Shown: piece by piece, positions 37,790-46,512 of the stretch
Layout: the number at the start of each line of letters is the position of its first letter
Numbering within the stretch: the stretch's first letter is position 1
Origin: Phycisphaerae bacterium
GTDB taxonomy: Bacteria; Planctomycetota; Phycisphaerae; SM23-33
Assembly (NCBI GenBank): GCA_018335035.1
Contig: JAGXKT010000001.1
Location: forward strand, 1-64,000
DNA: 64,000 nt
Direction: 5' to 3'
Program-made: the position numbers and the translations under genes
Notes under the pieces: model-generated
Database searches by the model: none
What the model saw: the letters and a program-made list of their open reading frames with translations, nothing else
What the model was told of the DNA's origin: nothing

Positions 37790-38911
37790 TTACTTGAGTT
37801 TCAACTCGACACCGTCGGCCTTCCACTTCTCAAGCAGTTTGTTGAACTGCGCCAGCGTCTCGGTCAGTTGTTTCGAGGCGGTTACGAGGTTTTCGTATAG
37901 TTCCGTGTCGTGAAGCATTTTGCCGGCCGTGCCTTCGCCGCGATCGAGCCGCGCCGCCGAGCGCTGAAGCGTCTCGACGAGCGTGCTGATCTTCTCAGCG
38001 CTTGCGATGAGTTTCTGCATCAGCTTGTGCGAATCGCTGCGGACGGAGCCGACCATCTCGCGGGCATCTTCCGAGAACGTCTGGAGCTGCTTCAGTGAGG
38101 CGACGGCGTGTTGCGAGGCGCGGTCGAGATTGTCGAGCGTACGGCTCATCTTCTCCCGGGACTCCGGGTCGCCGAACAGCCCGTCCAGCCCGTCGAGTAT
38201 GCGGCTGATCTTCGCCATGGGGGTCCGGGGGGCGGGTCGTGTCGTTGTCGCGGCCGGTGCGGTCGCCGGAGACGTCGAGGGGGCGGCCTCGCCCGTCGCG
38301 AAAAGCGCGTTGATGTTCTCGGCCAGGCGCGTCAATTCGCGTAGAGCCGGTCCGGCGTCGTCGGCGAGTTGCCCGAGCTTGGCCGCGGCGTCCATCGCCG
38401 GACGGGCGTCGGACAGGAAGCTCTCAATGCGCCGTCCGACGTCGCGTGCCTCCTGGGCTAAGTTCGTCGCTTCGTGCTTTGCGCGGATCGTCACGGCACG
38501 ATCTGTCGGAAGGAGTTCATACGGTTGTCCGGTCGTCTCGTTGATCAGCGCTTTGCCATCGGCTTGCAGGGCGACGTAGGGCTGGCCGGACAGGCCCTGC
38601 GTGTACATGTGGGCCTGTGTGTTTCCGGGCAGGCGAATGTTCCCGTCGATCCGCGCGGTCATCGTCACGCCCGCGCCGGGTTTGCCCGGCTGGGCGAAGC
38701 GCACGTCGGTGATCTGGCCGATCTGCATGCCCGACATGTGCACGGCATCACCGGCGCGAACGCCGCCGCTGTGATCGAAGCGGATATGAATCACGTAACC
38801 GGTCTGGAACACTTGCGGCAGCCCGGTGAACATCACCACAAGCACGCCCAGAAGGACCAAAGCCAGAACCACCGTCAGGCCAACGATTACGTTTCGGGTG
38901 CGCTCCTGCAT
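37790..38911 (-). CDS. MlaD/MCE family protein
   Basis: TM anchor then MCE domain YVIHIRFDHSGGVRAGDAVHMSGMQIGQITDVRF; coiled-coil C-terminal region. Confidence 0.9.
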   Translation of the reverse strand: MQERTRNVIVGLTVVLALVLLGVLVVMFTGLPQVFQTGYVIHIRFDHSGGVRAGDAVHMSGMQIGQITDVRFAQPGKPGAGVTMTARIDGNIRLPGNTQAHMYTQGLSGQPYVALQADGKALINETTGQPYELLPTDRAVTIRAKHEATNLAQEARDVGRRIESFLSDARPAMDAAAKLGQLADDAGPALRELTRLAENINALFATGEAAPSTSPATAPAATTTRPAPRTPMAKISRILDGLDGLFGDPESREKMSRTLDNLDRASQHAVASLKQLQTFSEDAREMVGSVRSDSHKLMQKLIASAEKISTLVETLQRSAARLDRGEGTAGKMLHDTELYENLVTASKQLTETLAQFNKLLEKWKADGVELKLK

Positions 38912-39723
38912 CAGCCGCTCTCCTGTCCGGCGGGGGACATCCGTCCCAGCGGGCCGGTCTCGATCCGGGCCAGTTCATCGGGGCTGGCTCGGCCCTGGAC
39001 GAATCGGGCCACTACCTCGTTGTCCACGCGGTCCAGCTTCTCTGCGGATGTGTCGGCGATGAAGTGCCCGTTGTAGAGCATCAACACGCGGTCACCGACG
39101 CGCCGCGCCGAGTGCAGGTCATGCGTGACGACGACGGCCGTGGCGTCCAGCGCCGCTTTCAGCCGCAGGATCAACTCGTTGATCAGGTCCGCGCGAATCG
39201 GATCCAATCCGGTCGTCGGCTCATCATAGAAGATCACGTCAGGGCCGATGGCGATCGCCCGCGCCAGGGCGACGCGCTTCTTCTCCCCGCCGGACAAATC
39301 CTCCGGCCAGCGGTCTTGGAAGCCGTCCAGCCCGACCAGCGCCAACACGTGTTGGCAGCGGCGGCGCCGCTCCTCCGCTGTGCCGACTTCGTGCTCGATC
39401 AGCGGGAAGCATACGTTCGCGCCCACAGTCAGCGAATCGAACAATGCCGCTCCCTGAAAGAGAAACCCCATCCGCCGGCGCAGGACGGCAAGCTCTCGAC
39501 CCTTCATGGCGGAGATGGGGCGTCCGGCGAACTGCACCGTGCCGCTATCCGGGCGGATCAGCCCGGCCATGTGCTTGAGCAGCACGCTCTTGCCGCAGCC
39601 CGAGGGACCGATCACAACCGTCGTCTGTCCGGCGTGGACGTCGAGGTCCACGCCGCGCAGTACGGACGTGGTGTCGAAGGTCTTGTGCACATCGCGGAGG
39701 CGGATGATCGGTTCGGTATCCAC
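38911..39723 (-). CDS. ABC transporter ATP-binding protein, MlaF-like
   Basis: VVIGPSGCGKSVLLKHMAGLIRPDSGTV, FLFQGAALFDSLTVGANVCFPL, LSGGEKKRVALARAIAIGPDVIFYDEPTTGLDPI. Confidence 0.93.
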   Translation of the reverse strand: MDTEPIIRLRDVHKTFDTTSVLRGVDLDVHAGQTTVVIGPSGCGKSVLLKHMAGLIRPDSGTVQFAGRPISAMKGRELAVLRRRMGFLFQGAALFDSLTVGANVCFPLIEHEVGTAEERRRRCQHVLALVGLDGFQDRWPEDLSGGEKKRVALARAIAIGPDVIFYDEPTTGLDPIRADLINELILRLKAALDATAVVVTHDLHSARRVGDRVLMLYNGHFIADTSAEKLDRVDNEVVARFVQGRASPDELARIETGPLGRMSPAGQESG

Positions 39724-39745
39724 GGTTCGGCTCGCAGTGCACGGT

Positions 39746-40219
39746 TTACCGTTCGGAATCGGACGTGTCCAGCATTCGTACCATCGCGGTTTCGTCGCAG
39801 GCGTCGAATTTGGGACACGCGATGCATTCGCGCCAGACTTTCTCCGGCAGCGCGTCGCGCTCCATCGGCTCGAAGCCCATTTGTGCGAAGAATGCCACCT
39901 CGTACGTCAAGGCAAACAGCTTGTCCACGCCCAGTGCGCGGGCGTCGGCGACGGCGGCCGATACCAGCGCGCGTCCCACACCGCGCCCGCGGTCCTTTGT
40001 CGCCACGGCCAGCGATTTTATCTCCGCCAGGTCGGACCAGAACACGTGCGTCGCCACGCAGCCGATGACGCGGCCGTCCTGCTCGGCGACGTGGAAGTCC
40101 CGCAGCGATGTATAGACGCTTTCGAGCGAGCGGTGTAGCATCAGGCCGCGTTCGGCGTATTCGTTGATCAGCTCACAGATCGCGGGTCCGTCGACAATCA
40201 TGGCACGTCGAATTCGCAT
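39746..40219 (-). CDS. GNAT N-acetyltransferase (ArgA-like)
   Basis: MRIRRAMIVDGPAICELINEYAERGLMLHRSLESVY, DRGRGVGRALVSAAVADARALGVDKLFALTYEVAFFAQMGFEPM. Confidence 0.9.
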   Translation of the reverse strand: MRIRRAMIVDGPAICELINEYAERGLMLHRSLESVYTSLRDFHVAEQDGRVIGCVATHVFWSDLAEIKSLAVATKDRGRGVGRALVSAAVADARALGVDKLFALTYEVAFFAQMGFEPMERDALPEKVWRECIACPKFDACDETAMVRMLDTSDSER

Positions 40220-40325
40220 AGCGCCATTGTAACGCTGCGGCGCTGCGCCGCCAGCCGGGTTGTCCGCCGACTGATGCCCGGTGGGCATACAATGAACTAC
40301 GTGTGTCACTCGGAGCGAGAAAGAG

Positions 40326-41855
40326 ATGGCTCAATTGACCCCCGGTCTGGACGCTGCCGTTGCCGAGCCGCCGAAGTCCCCGCCGTGTGTGATCGTGCTG
40401 TTCGGCATCACAGGCGACCTGGCGGCGCGGAAGATCGTCCCGGCCCTGTACAACCTCGCACGGCAGGGCCTTCTGGATGAGCGTACGGCCGTGCTGGGCG
40501 TGGGACGGCGCGAGATCACATCCGAGCAATTGCGGCAGCGTTTGGGTGAGGCCCTGCGCGCCGGGTCGGGCAAGCGGCCGGTCGACGAGAAGGTCTGGTC
40601 CGACTTGTCCGAACGCATAGAGTACGTGATCGCCCACGCCGATCGGGCCGACCAGTACGACGAACTTGCCGAGCGCGTCGCTGAGCTGGATGCCGACATC
40701 GGCGCCGGCGGCAACCGTCTGCATTATGTGGCTACGAGCCCGGAAGCGTTTGACGCCGTAGTCGAGAACATCGGCCAGGCGGGCATGCACCGCCCCGGCG
40801 CCGAGGGCGCTTTCGCGCGGCTCGTCGTGGAGAAGCCCTTCGGGTCGGATCTTTCCAGCGCCCAGGCGCTCAACGCGACCATCGCTGAGCGATTCGACGA
40901 GCGAGACGTGTTTCGCATCGACCACTACTTGGGCAAGGAGACGGTGCAGAACATCCTTGTGCTGCGGTTTGCCAATGCCGTGTTCGACCCTCTACTGAAC
41001 AACCGGTTCGTGGAGCGGGTGGAGATCACGACGGCCGAGGGCGAGGGAATGGAAGGCCGGCGCGGGCGCTACTACGACCGTACGGGCGCGCTGCGGGACA
41101 TGGTACAGAACCACATGCTGCAACTTCTGGCGCTGGTGACGATGGAACGGCCCGAGTGCATCGGTTGCGAGCCGGTTCGCGACCGGAAGGTCGAGCTGCT
41201 ACGCGCCGTCCGGCCGCCGACGGGACAGGACGTGGCCGCGCGGACCGTCCGCGGGCAGTACGAGGCGGGTGACGGCGCCTGCGACTATCGCGAGGAGGAG
41301 GGCGTTGCGCCCGATTCGCAGACCGAGACGTACGCGGCCGTGCGCTTGGGTATCGACAACGACCGTTGGCGAGGCGTGGGCTTCTACCTGCGGACGGGCA
41401 AACGCCTGGCGCGCAAGGCCGCTCACATCGTTGTGGTCTTCCGTCGGGAAGCGTCAGGACCTTTCACGGATGAGGCCTGCGACCTGCGCTCGCCGAATCG
41501 GCTGGTGATCCGGCTGTACCCCGACGAGGGCATTTCGCTTGTATTCGATGCGAAAGTCCCCGGGATGCGCCCGTTGTTGCGTCCGGTGCGGATGGACTTC
41601 CCGTATGAGGCGGCGTTCGACGGGGGCTCGCCGGAGGCCTACGAGCACTTGTTGCTGGATGCCTTGCGCGGTGAGCCGCTGAGTTTCATTCGAAGTGACG
41701 AGGTCGAGGCCGCGTGGCGGATAATTGACCCGATCAAAATTCAATGGAACAAGACCGGATTGCCGACGTTGAATAGGTATGCCTCCGGCTCCTGGGGGCC
41801 GGCCGAGTCCGATGGGTTACTCGGCGATGCATATACGCACTGGCAAAGTCCGTGA
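40326..41855 (+). CDS. zwf: glucose-6-phosphate 1-dehydrogenase
   Basis: FGITGDLAARKIVPALYNLARQGLL, VEKPFGSDLSSAQALN, FRIDHYLGKETVQNILVLRFANAVFDPLLN. Confidence 0.97.
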   Translation: MAQLTPGLDAAVAEPPKSPPCVIVLFGITGDLAARKIVPALYNLARQGLLDERTAVLGVGRREITSEQLRQRLGEALRAGSGKRPVDEKVWSDLSERIEYVIAHADRADQYDELAERVAELDADIGAGGNRLHYVATSPEAFDAVVENIGQAGMHRPGAEGAFARLVVEKPFGSDLSSAQALNATIAERFDERDVFRIDHYLGKETVQNILVLRFANAVFDPLLNNRFVERVEITTAEGEGMEGRRGRYYDRTGALRDMVQNHMLQLLALVTMERPECIGCEPVRDRKVELLRAVRPPTGQDVAARTVRGQYEAGDGACDYREEEGVAPDSQTETYAAVRLGIDNDRWRGVGFYLRTGKRLARKAAHIVVVFRREASGPFTDEACDLRSPNRLVIRLYPDEGISLVFDAKVPGMRPLLRPVRMDFPYEAAFDGGSPEAYEHLLLDALRGEPLSFIRSDEVEAAWRIIDPIKIQWNKTGLPTLNRYASGSWGPAESDGLLGDAYTHWQSP

Positions 41856-41897
41856 GGCCTAAGGGCACGTTGCGACGGGTTACTGTTCGGGCCGAAG

Positions 41898-42677
41898 ATG
41901 ATGAGCGACGAGCGAACAAGTCGACAGGTCGTAATCAAACCCTCGGCCGACGGGGCATGCAAATACGTGGCTGATTTGCTGTGTGGCATCCTTCGCGACG
42001 CCGTCGAGCAGCGCGGCGCGTGTTGGCTGGCGCTGGCCGGCGGCACGACGCCGCGGTCGCTGTATCGCACGCTGGCCGACCGCGCTCTTGCCGAAGACCT
42101 GCCCTGGTCGCGGGCGGAGTTCTTCTTCACCGATGAGCGAGACGTACCGCACGACGACGTAGACAGCAATTACGGCATGGCCCAGCGCCTGCTTCTGGAC
42201 CATGTGCCGGTTCCCGGCCATCAGGTCCACCCGATGCCGGCTGACGCGCCTGACCTGGCTGCCGCGGCGGCCGAGTACGAACAGACCCTGCGGCGGCATG
42301 TCCCCCCCGGACCCAACGGGCTACCGCAGTTCGATGTTGTGTTGTTGGGCATGGGTGCCGACGGGCACGTGGCGAGCTTGTTTCCCGACCTCAACGTGCT
42401 CAACGAACGCGAGCGGCTCGTGGCGGCGGATTTCATCCCGCAACTCGGTCGCAATCGCATGACCCTGACGTTCCCCGTCATCAATGCGGCGCGGAACGTG
42501 ATTCTGCTGGTCACGGGCGAAGATAAGGCCGACGCCGTGGCGGGTGTGCTCAGCGATGATGCCCTGAGCCGCCGGCGTTTCCCGGCCTCGGGGGTAGGCC
42601 CGGTCGGCGGGGGGCTCTACGTCGCCGTCGACGCACCGGCGGCGCGCAAGGCGAACTTGCGTGGGCAGACGGCGTAA
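41898..42677 (+). CDS. pgl: 6-phosphogluconolactonase
   Basis: LALAGGTTPRSLYRTLADRAL, WSRAEFFFTDERDVPHDDVDSNYGMAQRLLLDHV, LGMGADGHVASLFP. Confidence 0.95.
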   Translation: MMSDERTSRQVVIKPSADGACKYVADLLCGILRDAVEQRGACWLALAGGTTPRSLYRTLADRALAEDLPWSRAEFFFTDERDVPHDDVDSNYGMAQRLLLDHVPVPGHQVHPMPADAPDLAAAAAEYEQTLRRHVPPGPNGLPQFDVVLLGMGADGHVASLFPDLNVLNERERLVAADFIPQLGRNRMTLTFPVINAARNVILLVTGEDKADAVAGVLSDDALSRRRFPASGVGPVGGGLYVAVDAPAARKANLRGQTA

Positions 42678-42715
42678 CGGCGGGCTGGGACCCGCCGCAC
42701 TTCAGCGAAGCGGTC

Positions 42716-43114
42716 TCAGGCCGAGGCCGCAACCTGCCGGCGATGGGGACGCGTTCCGGAGGCGGCGTTTTCCATGGCGGCCAGGATCGCGTCGGGAAGG
42801 TCGTCGCGGTGAAGCAGGGGTTTGAGCAGCAATTCGTCGCCGCCGCGCTGCCAGGCGCGCCAGGCGCGATCGTAGCGGTCCATCTGCTCGGTCAGGAGGA
42901 CGGCCGGGCGGCTCGGCAACGCGGCGATCCGTTCCAAAATGCCCGAGGCGGTCAACTCGGCCGAGACGATTATCAAGTCCGGCTGCCAGTGATCGATACG
43001 CTCCAGCGCCGCCCAGGGACTGGGCTGATGGACCACGTTGTGGGCGTGGGACTCGAGATGACGCGTTGCCTGGTCGGCGAAACGCCCGTCCGGATCGGCA
43101 ATGAGTACCTTCAT
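42716..43114 (-). CDS. stand-alone receiver-like protein (pseudo-receiver; phosphoacceptor Asp replaced)
   Basis: MKVLIADPDGRFADQATRHLESHAHNVVHQPSPWAALERIDHWQPDLIIVSAELTASG...LLTEQ...ELLLKPL receiver pattern. Confidence 0.7.
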   Translation of the reverse strand: MKVLIADPDGRFADQATRHLESHAHNVVHQPSPWAALERIDHWQPDLIIVSAELTASGILERIAALPSRPAVLLTEQMDRYDRAWRAWQRGGDELLLKPLLHRDDLPDAILAAMENAASGTRPHRRQVAASA

Positions 43115-43322
43115 GGTGCTGCCTTTTCGCCACATGCCGACCCGCCCGATACGAGCCGACCCTCCCCACACGTACTCTATCGGCACGATGCGACGGCGAA
43201 GTGAGCCCGAATTTCCGGTGAATGCCGCAGTCGGCAACCCGCGTGACGCGGCGCAACCGTCAGGCGAAGCCGGATAGCTGCGAGCCGGTGGTCGCGGCGG
43301 GCAATCCACGCCTGCCGTCGTG

Positions 43323-44429
43323 TCAGATTGCGATCATGCGTTGCAGGGCGGTTCGGGCGTCGTCGGCGACGTCGTCGGCCACGCGGATGACGTGGATCGG
43401 CTCGCCGGCGGCGATGGCGTCCAGCGTCCACAGCAGGTGCGGCAGGTCGATGCGCGCCATCTGCACGCACGTGGCGCGACCGGCCGACAGCACGCGAATC
43501 GACTGGTCCGGATGCTCGCGTGCGAGGCGCTCGACCATGTTGCTCTCGGTGCCGATGACCCAGCGGCTGCCGGGCGCCGCCTCGCCGACGGCCGCGCGGA
43601 TCTGCTCGGTGCTGCCGGCGCGGTCGGCCGCGTCCACCACGGCGCGCGGGCACTCGGGATGGACCATGATCGTCGCCTCGGGCTCGTCCTGGCGGGCGCG
43701 CTCGACGTCGTCCCGGGTGAAAAGCTGGTGAACGTAGCAGTGGCCCTGCCACAGTACGAACGTCGCTCGCTCGACGTCTTCGGCGCTGAGCCCGCCGCCG
43801 GGCTGATGGGGGTCGTAAGTCGCCAGGTCGGCCTCGTCGTAGCCCATCGCCGCGGCCGTGTTCCGCGCCAGGTGCTGGTCCGGGACGGCGAAGACCTTCC
43901 GCCCGCCGGCGCCGCCGTCGGGCGCCGGGCGCAGGGCCCAGTCGAACACTTTCCGCACGTTGGAGGAGGTGCAGCAGGCCCCGCCAGCCCGACCGGTGAG
44001 GGCCTTGATCGCCGCGGTCGAGTTGACGTACGCCACGGGCACGATCGGCGCGTCGGTCATCGCGCGCAATTCGTCCAGCGCCGCGGCCACATCGGCGTAC
44101 TCGGCCATGTCCGCCATCGCGCAGCCCGCCGCGAGGTTCGGCAGGCAGACCCTCTGGTGCGGGGCGGAGAGGATCTCGGCCGACTCGGCCATGAAGTGCA
44201 CGCCGCAGAAGACGATGAACTCGGCGTCGGCCTGCTCGGCGGCCTGGCGGGAAAGCTTCAGGGAGTCTCCGGTGAAATCGGCGAACTGGAACACCTCGTC
44301 TCGCTGGTAGTGATGCCCGAGGATCACGAGCCGGTTGCCCAACTCGCGTTTGCGGAGCGCGATGCGCTGGGTCAGCGTCTGGTGGTCGGCGGCTGCATAC
44401 TCGGCGGGAATCTGATCCGTCTCAGCCAT
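43323..44429 (-). CDS. nadA: quinolinate synthase
   Basis: VILGHHYQRDEVFQFADFTGDSLKLSRQA, IVFCGVHFMAESAEILSAPHQRVCLPNLAAGCAMADMA, HPECPRAVVDAAD. Confidence 0.96.
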   Translation of the reverse strand: MAETDQIPAEYAAADHQTLTQRIALRKRELGNRLVILGHHYQRDEVFQFADFTGDSLKLSRQAAEQADAEFIVFCGVHFMAESAEILSAPHQRVCLPNLAAGCAMADMAEYADVAAALDELRAMTDAPIVPVAYVNSTAAIKALTGRAGGACCTSSNVRKVFDWALRPAPDGGAGGRKVFAVPDQHLARNTAAAMGYDEADLATYDPHQPGGGLSAEDVERATFVLWQGHCYVHQLFTRDDVERARQDEPEATIMVHPECPRAVVDAADRAGSTEQIRAAVGEAAPGSRWVIGTESNMVERLAREHPDQSIRVLSAGRATCVQMARIDLPHLLWTLDAIAAGEPIHVIRVADDVADDARTALQRMIAI

Positions 44430-46122
44430 CGTTGGCGTTCTCTGTCTCGTCGCGGTCCATTGTAGCGGCGTCCTGTGGCGGCACCGGGGCCGGCGCCCGT
44501 CTGCGAAGCTCGCCCAATTCCGCGCACCGCATTAGCACGGCGGCCAGCAGGTAGGCGGCCGCTCCGGCGACGATCGCTCCGGCGACGACGACGGCCGATG
44601 CGATCCACGCCGGGCCCAGTGCGGCGGCCAGCGCCTTCCCCGGCCCGGCTAGCCCATGGCGTGCGGCAATGACGGCCGCGGCCATGACAGCCGTTGCCAG
44701 GGCGGTCCGTACGGTGGCGGCGATGATCCGCCGCAGCCCCAGTCGTCCCCAGCGGTGGCGCAGGCGCCACGTCAGCAGTCCGGCGGTGGTTGCGGCGGTC
44801 GCCGCCGTGGCTACACCGATCCCGGCTGCGCCGAGCGGGAAGATCAGCACAATGACCAACAGCATATTGCACACCGCCAGTGTGCCTGTGACGAGCAGCG
44901 GCGTGCGGGTGTCCTGCTGGGCGTAGTAGGCGCGCAGCAGGATGTGATTGGCGAAGTAGGCGGGCATCGCCAGGCAGTACATCCGCAGGATCGCCGCCGG
45001 GCGTGTCGCGTCGGTGAACTGCCCGTGTCGGTAGATGAGCGTTACGATCGGCTCGGCCAGTAGAATCAGCCCCACGCCGGCCGGCACGCCGAGAAAAATG
45101 CTCAGCCGCAGCGCCCTGTTCGTGGCGCCGCGGAGCCCGTCCAGGTCGTTCCGCGCCGCATAGCGGCTCAGCAGGGGGAAGATCGCCGTCGCCAGCGACA
45201 GCGCCAGAATGCCCAGCGGGAACATGTACAGGCGTGTCGCGGCGTACAGGCAGGTGACCACGCCGGGCTGTAGCGGGCGGCGGATCGACCAGCCGAACAG
45301 TTCGAGCATGGGCTCGCCGGGCGTGGCCGTCATCCACCAGGCATACAGCCGGTCGAACAGCGCGCTGAACTGCAGAATGCCCAGCGGGATCATCATCGGC
45401 AGCATGAGCCGCGCGATCCGTCGCACCGGCGCCAGCACGGGACGCAGCCGCATCGCCGCCGACAAGCCCGTCCGGCGCAGCAGCCACGCCACGCCGGCCA
45501 GTTGAACGGCGCCGCCGATCACGACGGCCAGCGCCAGGAGCGTCAGTTGCCGCTCGCCCTGCCCGGGCAGGAGGGTATGGGCCGCCGCGGCCGCGGCGAT
45601 TAGAAAGATGTTCAGTACGACCGGCGCGAAGGCGGGATAGCTGAACCGCCCCTTGCACTGCAGCGCCGCCGAGCCCAGCGCCAACAGGCAGATCGTGAAC
45701 ATGAACGGCAGCATCACCGCCACCAGCCGCAGCAGCAGGGCGGTGTCCCACCGGGCGGCGCCGAGGGCGAGCCAGCCGAGAATCGCCAGCTCGCCGACGA
45801 CGACCAATCCGCCGAGCAGCAGCGCCAGCAGCCCGGCCGTGTTCGCCAGCACGAGACGGGCCTTGTCCCAGCCGTCCGCTTCAGCAACATCGGTGAACAC
45901 GGGCACGAACGCGGCCGAGAGGGCCCCCTCGCCGAACAGCCGCCGCAGAAGATTCGGGATGGCGAACGCCGTCCAGAACGCGTCGGTGGCGCGGGTCGCG
46001 CCGAGGGCGACGATGGCGATGTCGCGGGACATCCCCAGCAGGCGCGACAGGACGGTCAGCCCGGCGACCCGCCTGGCCGCGCCGAAGAACCGCTCCCGCT
46101 CGTGATGGGCCTCGTCGCTCAT
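44422..46122 (-). CDS. murJ: murein biosynthesis integral membrane protein MurJ
   Basis: GLTVLSRLLGMSRDIAIVALGATRATDAFWTAFAIPNLLRRLFGEGALSAAFVPVF. Confidence 0.95.
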   Translation of the reverse strand: MSDEAHHERERFFGAARRVAGLTVLSRLLGMSRDIAIVALGATRATDAFWTAFAIPNLLRRLFGEGALSAAFVPVFTDVAEADGWDKARLVLANTAGLLALLLGGLVVVGELAILGWLALGAARWDTALLLRLVAVMLPFMFTICLLALGSAALQCKGRFSYPAFAPVVLNIFLIAAAAAAHTLLPGQGERQLTLLALAVVIGGAVQLAGVAWLLRRTGLSAAMRLRPVLAPVRRIARLMLPMMIPLGILQFSALFDRLYAWWMTATPGEPMLELFGWSIRRPLQPGVVTCLYAATRLYMFPLGILALSLATAIFPLLSRYAARNDLDGLRGATNRALRLSIFLGVPAGVGLILLAEPIVTLIYRHGQFTDATRPAAILRMYCLAMPAYFANHILLRAYYAQQDTRTPLLVTGTLAVCNMLLVIVLIFPLGAAGIGVATAATAATTAGLLTWRLRHRWGRLGLRRIIAATVRTALATAVMAAAVIAARHGLAGPGKALAAALGPAWIASAVVVAGAIVAGAAAYLLAAVLMRCAELGELRRRAPAPVPPQDAATMDRDETENANDG

Positions 46123-46148
46123 GGGGTGCGATTATGCCGTAACCAACG

Positions 46149-46178
46149 GCAAAGCACGAAGCTCGAAATTCGAAATGC
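46149..46178. repeat. dispersed intergenic repeat resembling GCACGAA..CTCGAAATTCGAAAT-type repeats
   Basis: GCAAAGCACGAAGCTCGAAATTCGAAATGCG just upstream of the murJ start. Confidence 0.35.
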
Positions 46179-46268
46179 GTCGATACGTGCGGCCGGCCGG
46201 GCAACGGTCGGCTGTCGCATTTTCCGTTGCGCCTTGACCGGTTGGCGGGTTGCGCCTACCATAACACA

Positions 46269-46407
46269 TGCATTGAGAGTGCGCGAGGGTTCTGGCCCGA
46301 TGACCGCACGGCAACCTGCCCCGGCGGCACGTCCGCGCCGGGGGAAGGTGCCGCAGCCAGCCCCGTCCGGCGGAGCGAACTCCGCAGGGCGTGCAGGGAC
46401 CGATGCG
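46269..46407 (+). ncRNA. SAM-I/SAM-IV-clan S-adenosylmethionine riboswitch
   Basis: P1 TGCATTG/CGATGCG; P2 GTGCG (46279-83)/CGCAC (46305-09); CTGGCCCGATGA core; P3 GGCAACC...GGTGCC with CCCCGGCG/CGCCGGGG extension; pseudoknot CTGG (46292-95)/CCAG (46357-60); P4 GCGGAG-CGAA-CTCCGC; followed by metY. Confidence 0.88.
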
Positions 46408-46512
46408 GCCCGGAAGGGCAAACCGTTCCCTGAGTCCAGACGCGCAGGGCGCTTCTGCGCGCCGCGCGCCATCTCTCAATGCCGCAAGCGACGCGGTCGA
46501 AAGGAATAACTC

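Noticed and set aside
46102-46509. 135-aa ORF (MMGLVAHGVRLCRN...) upstream of metY
   Set aside because: The region is explained by the SAM riboswitch; Pro/Arg/Gly-rich translation without motifs
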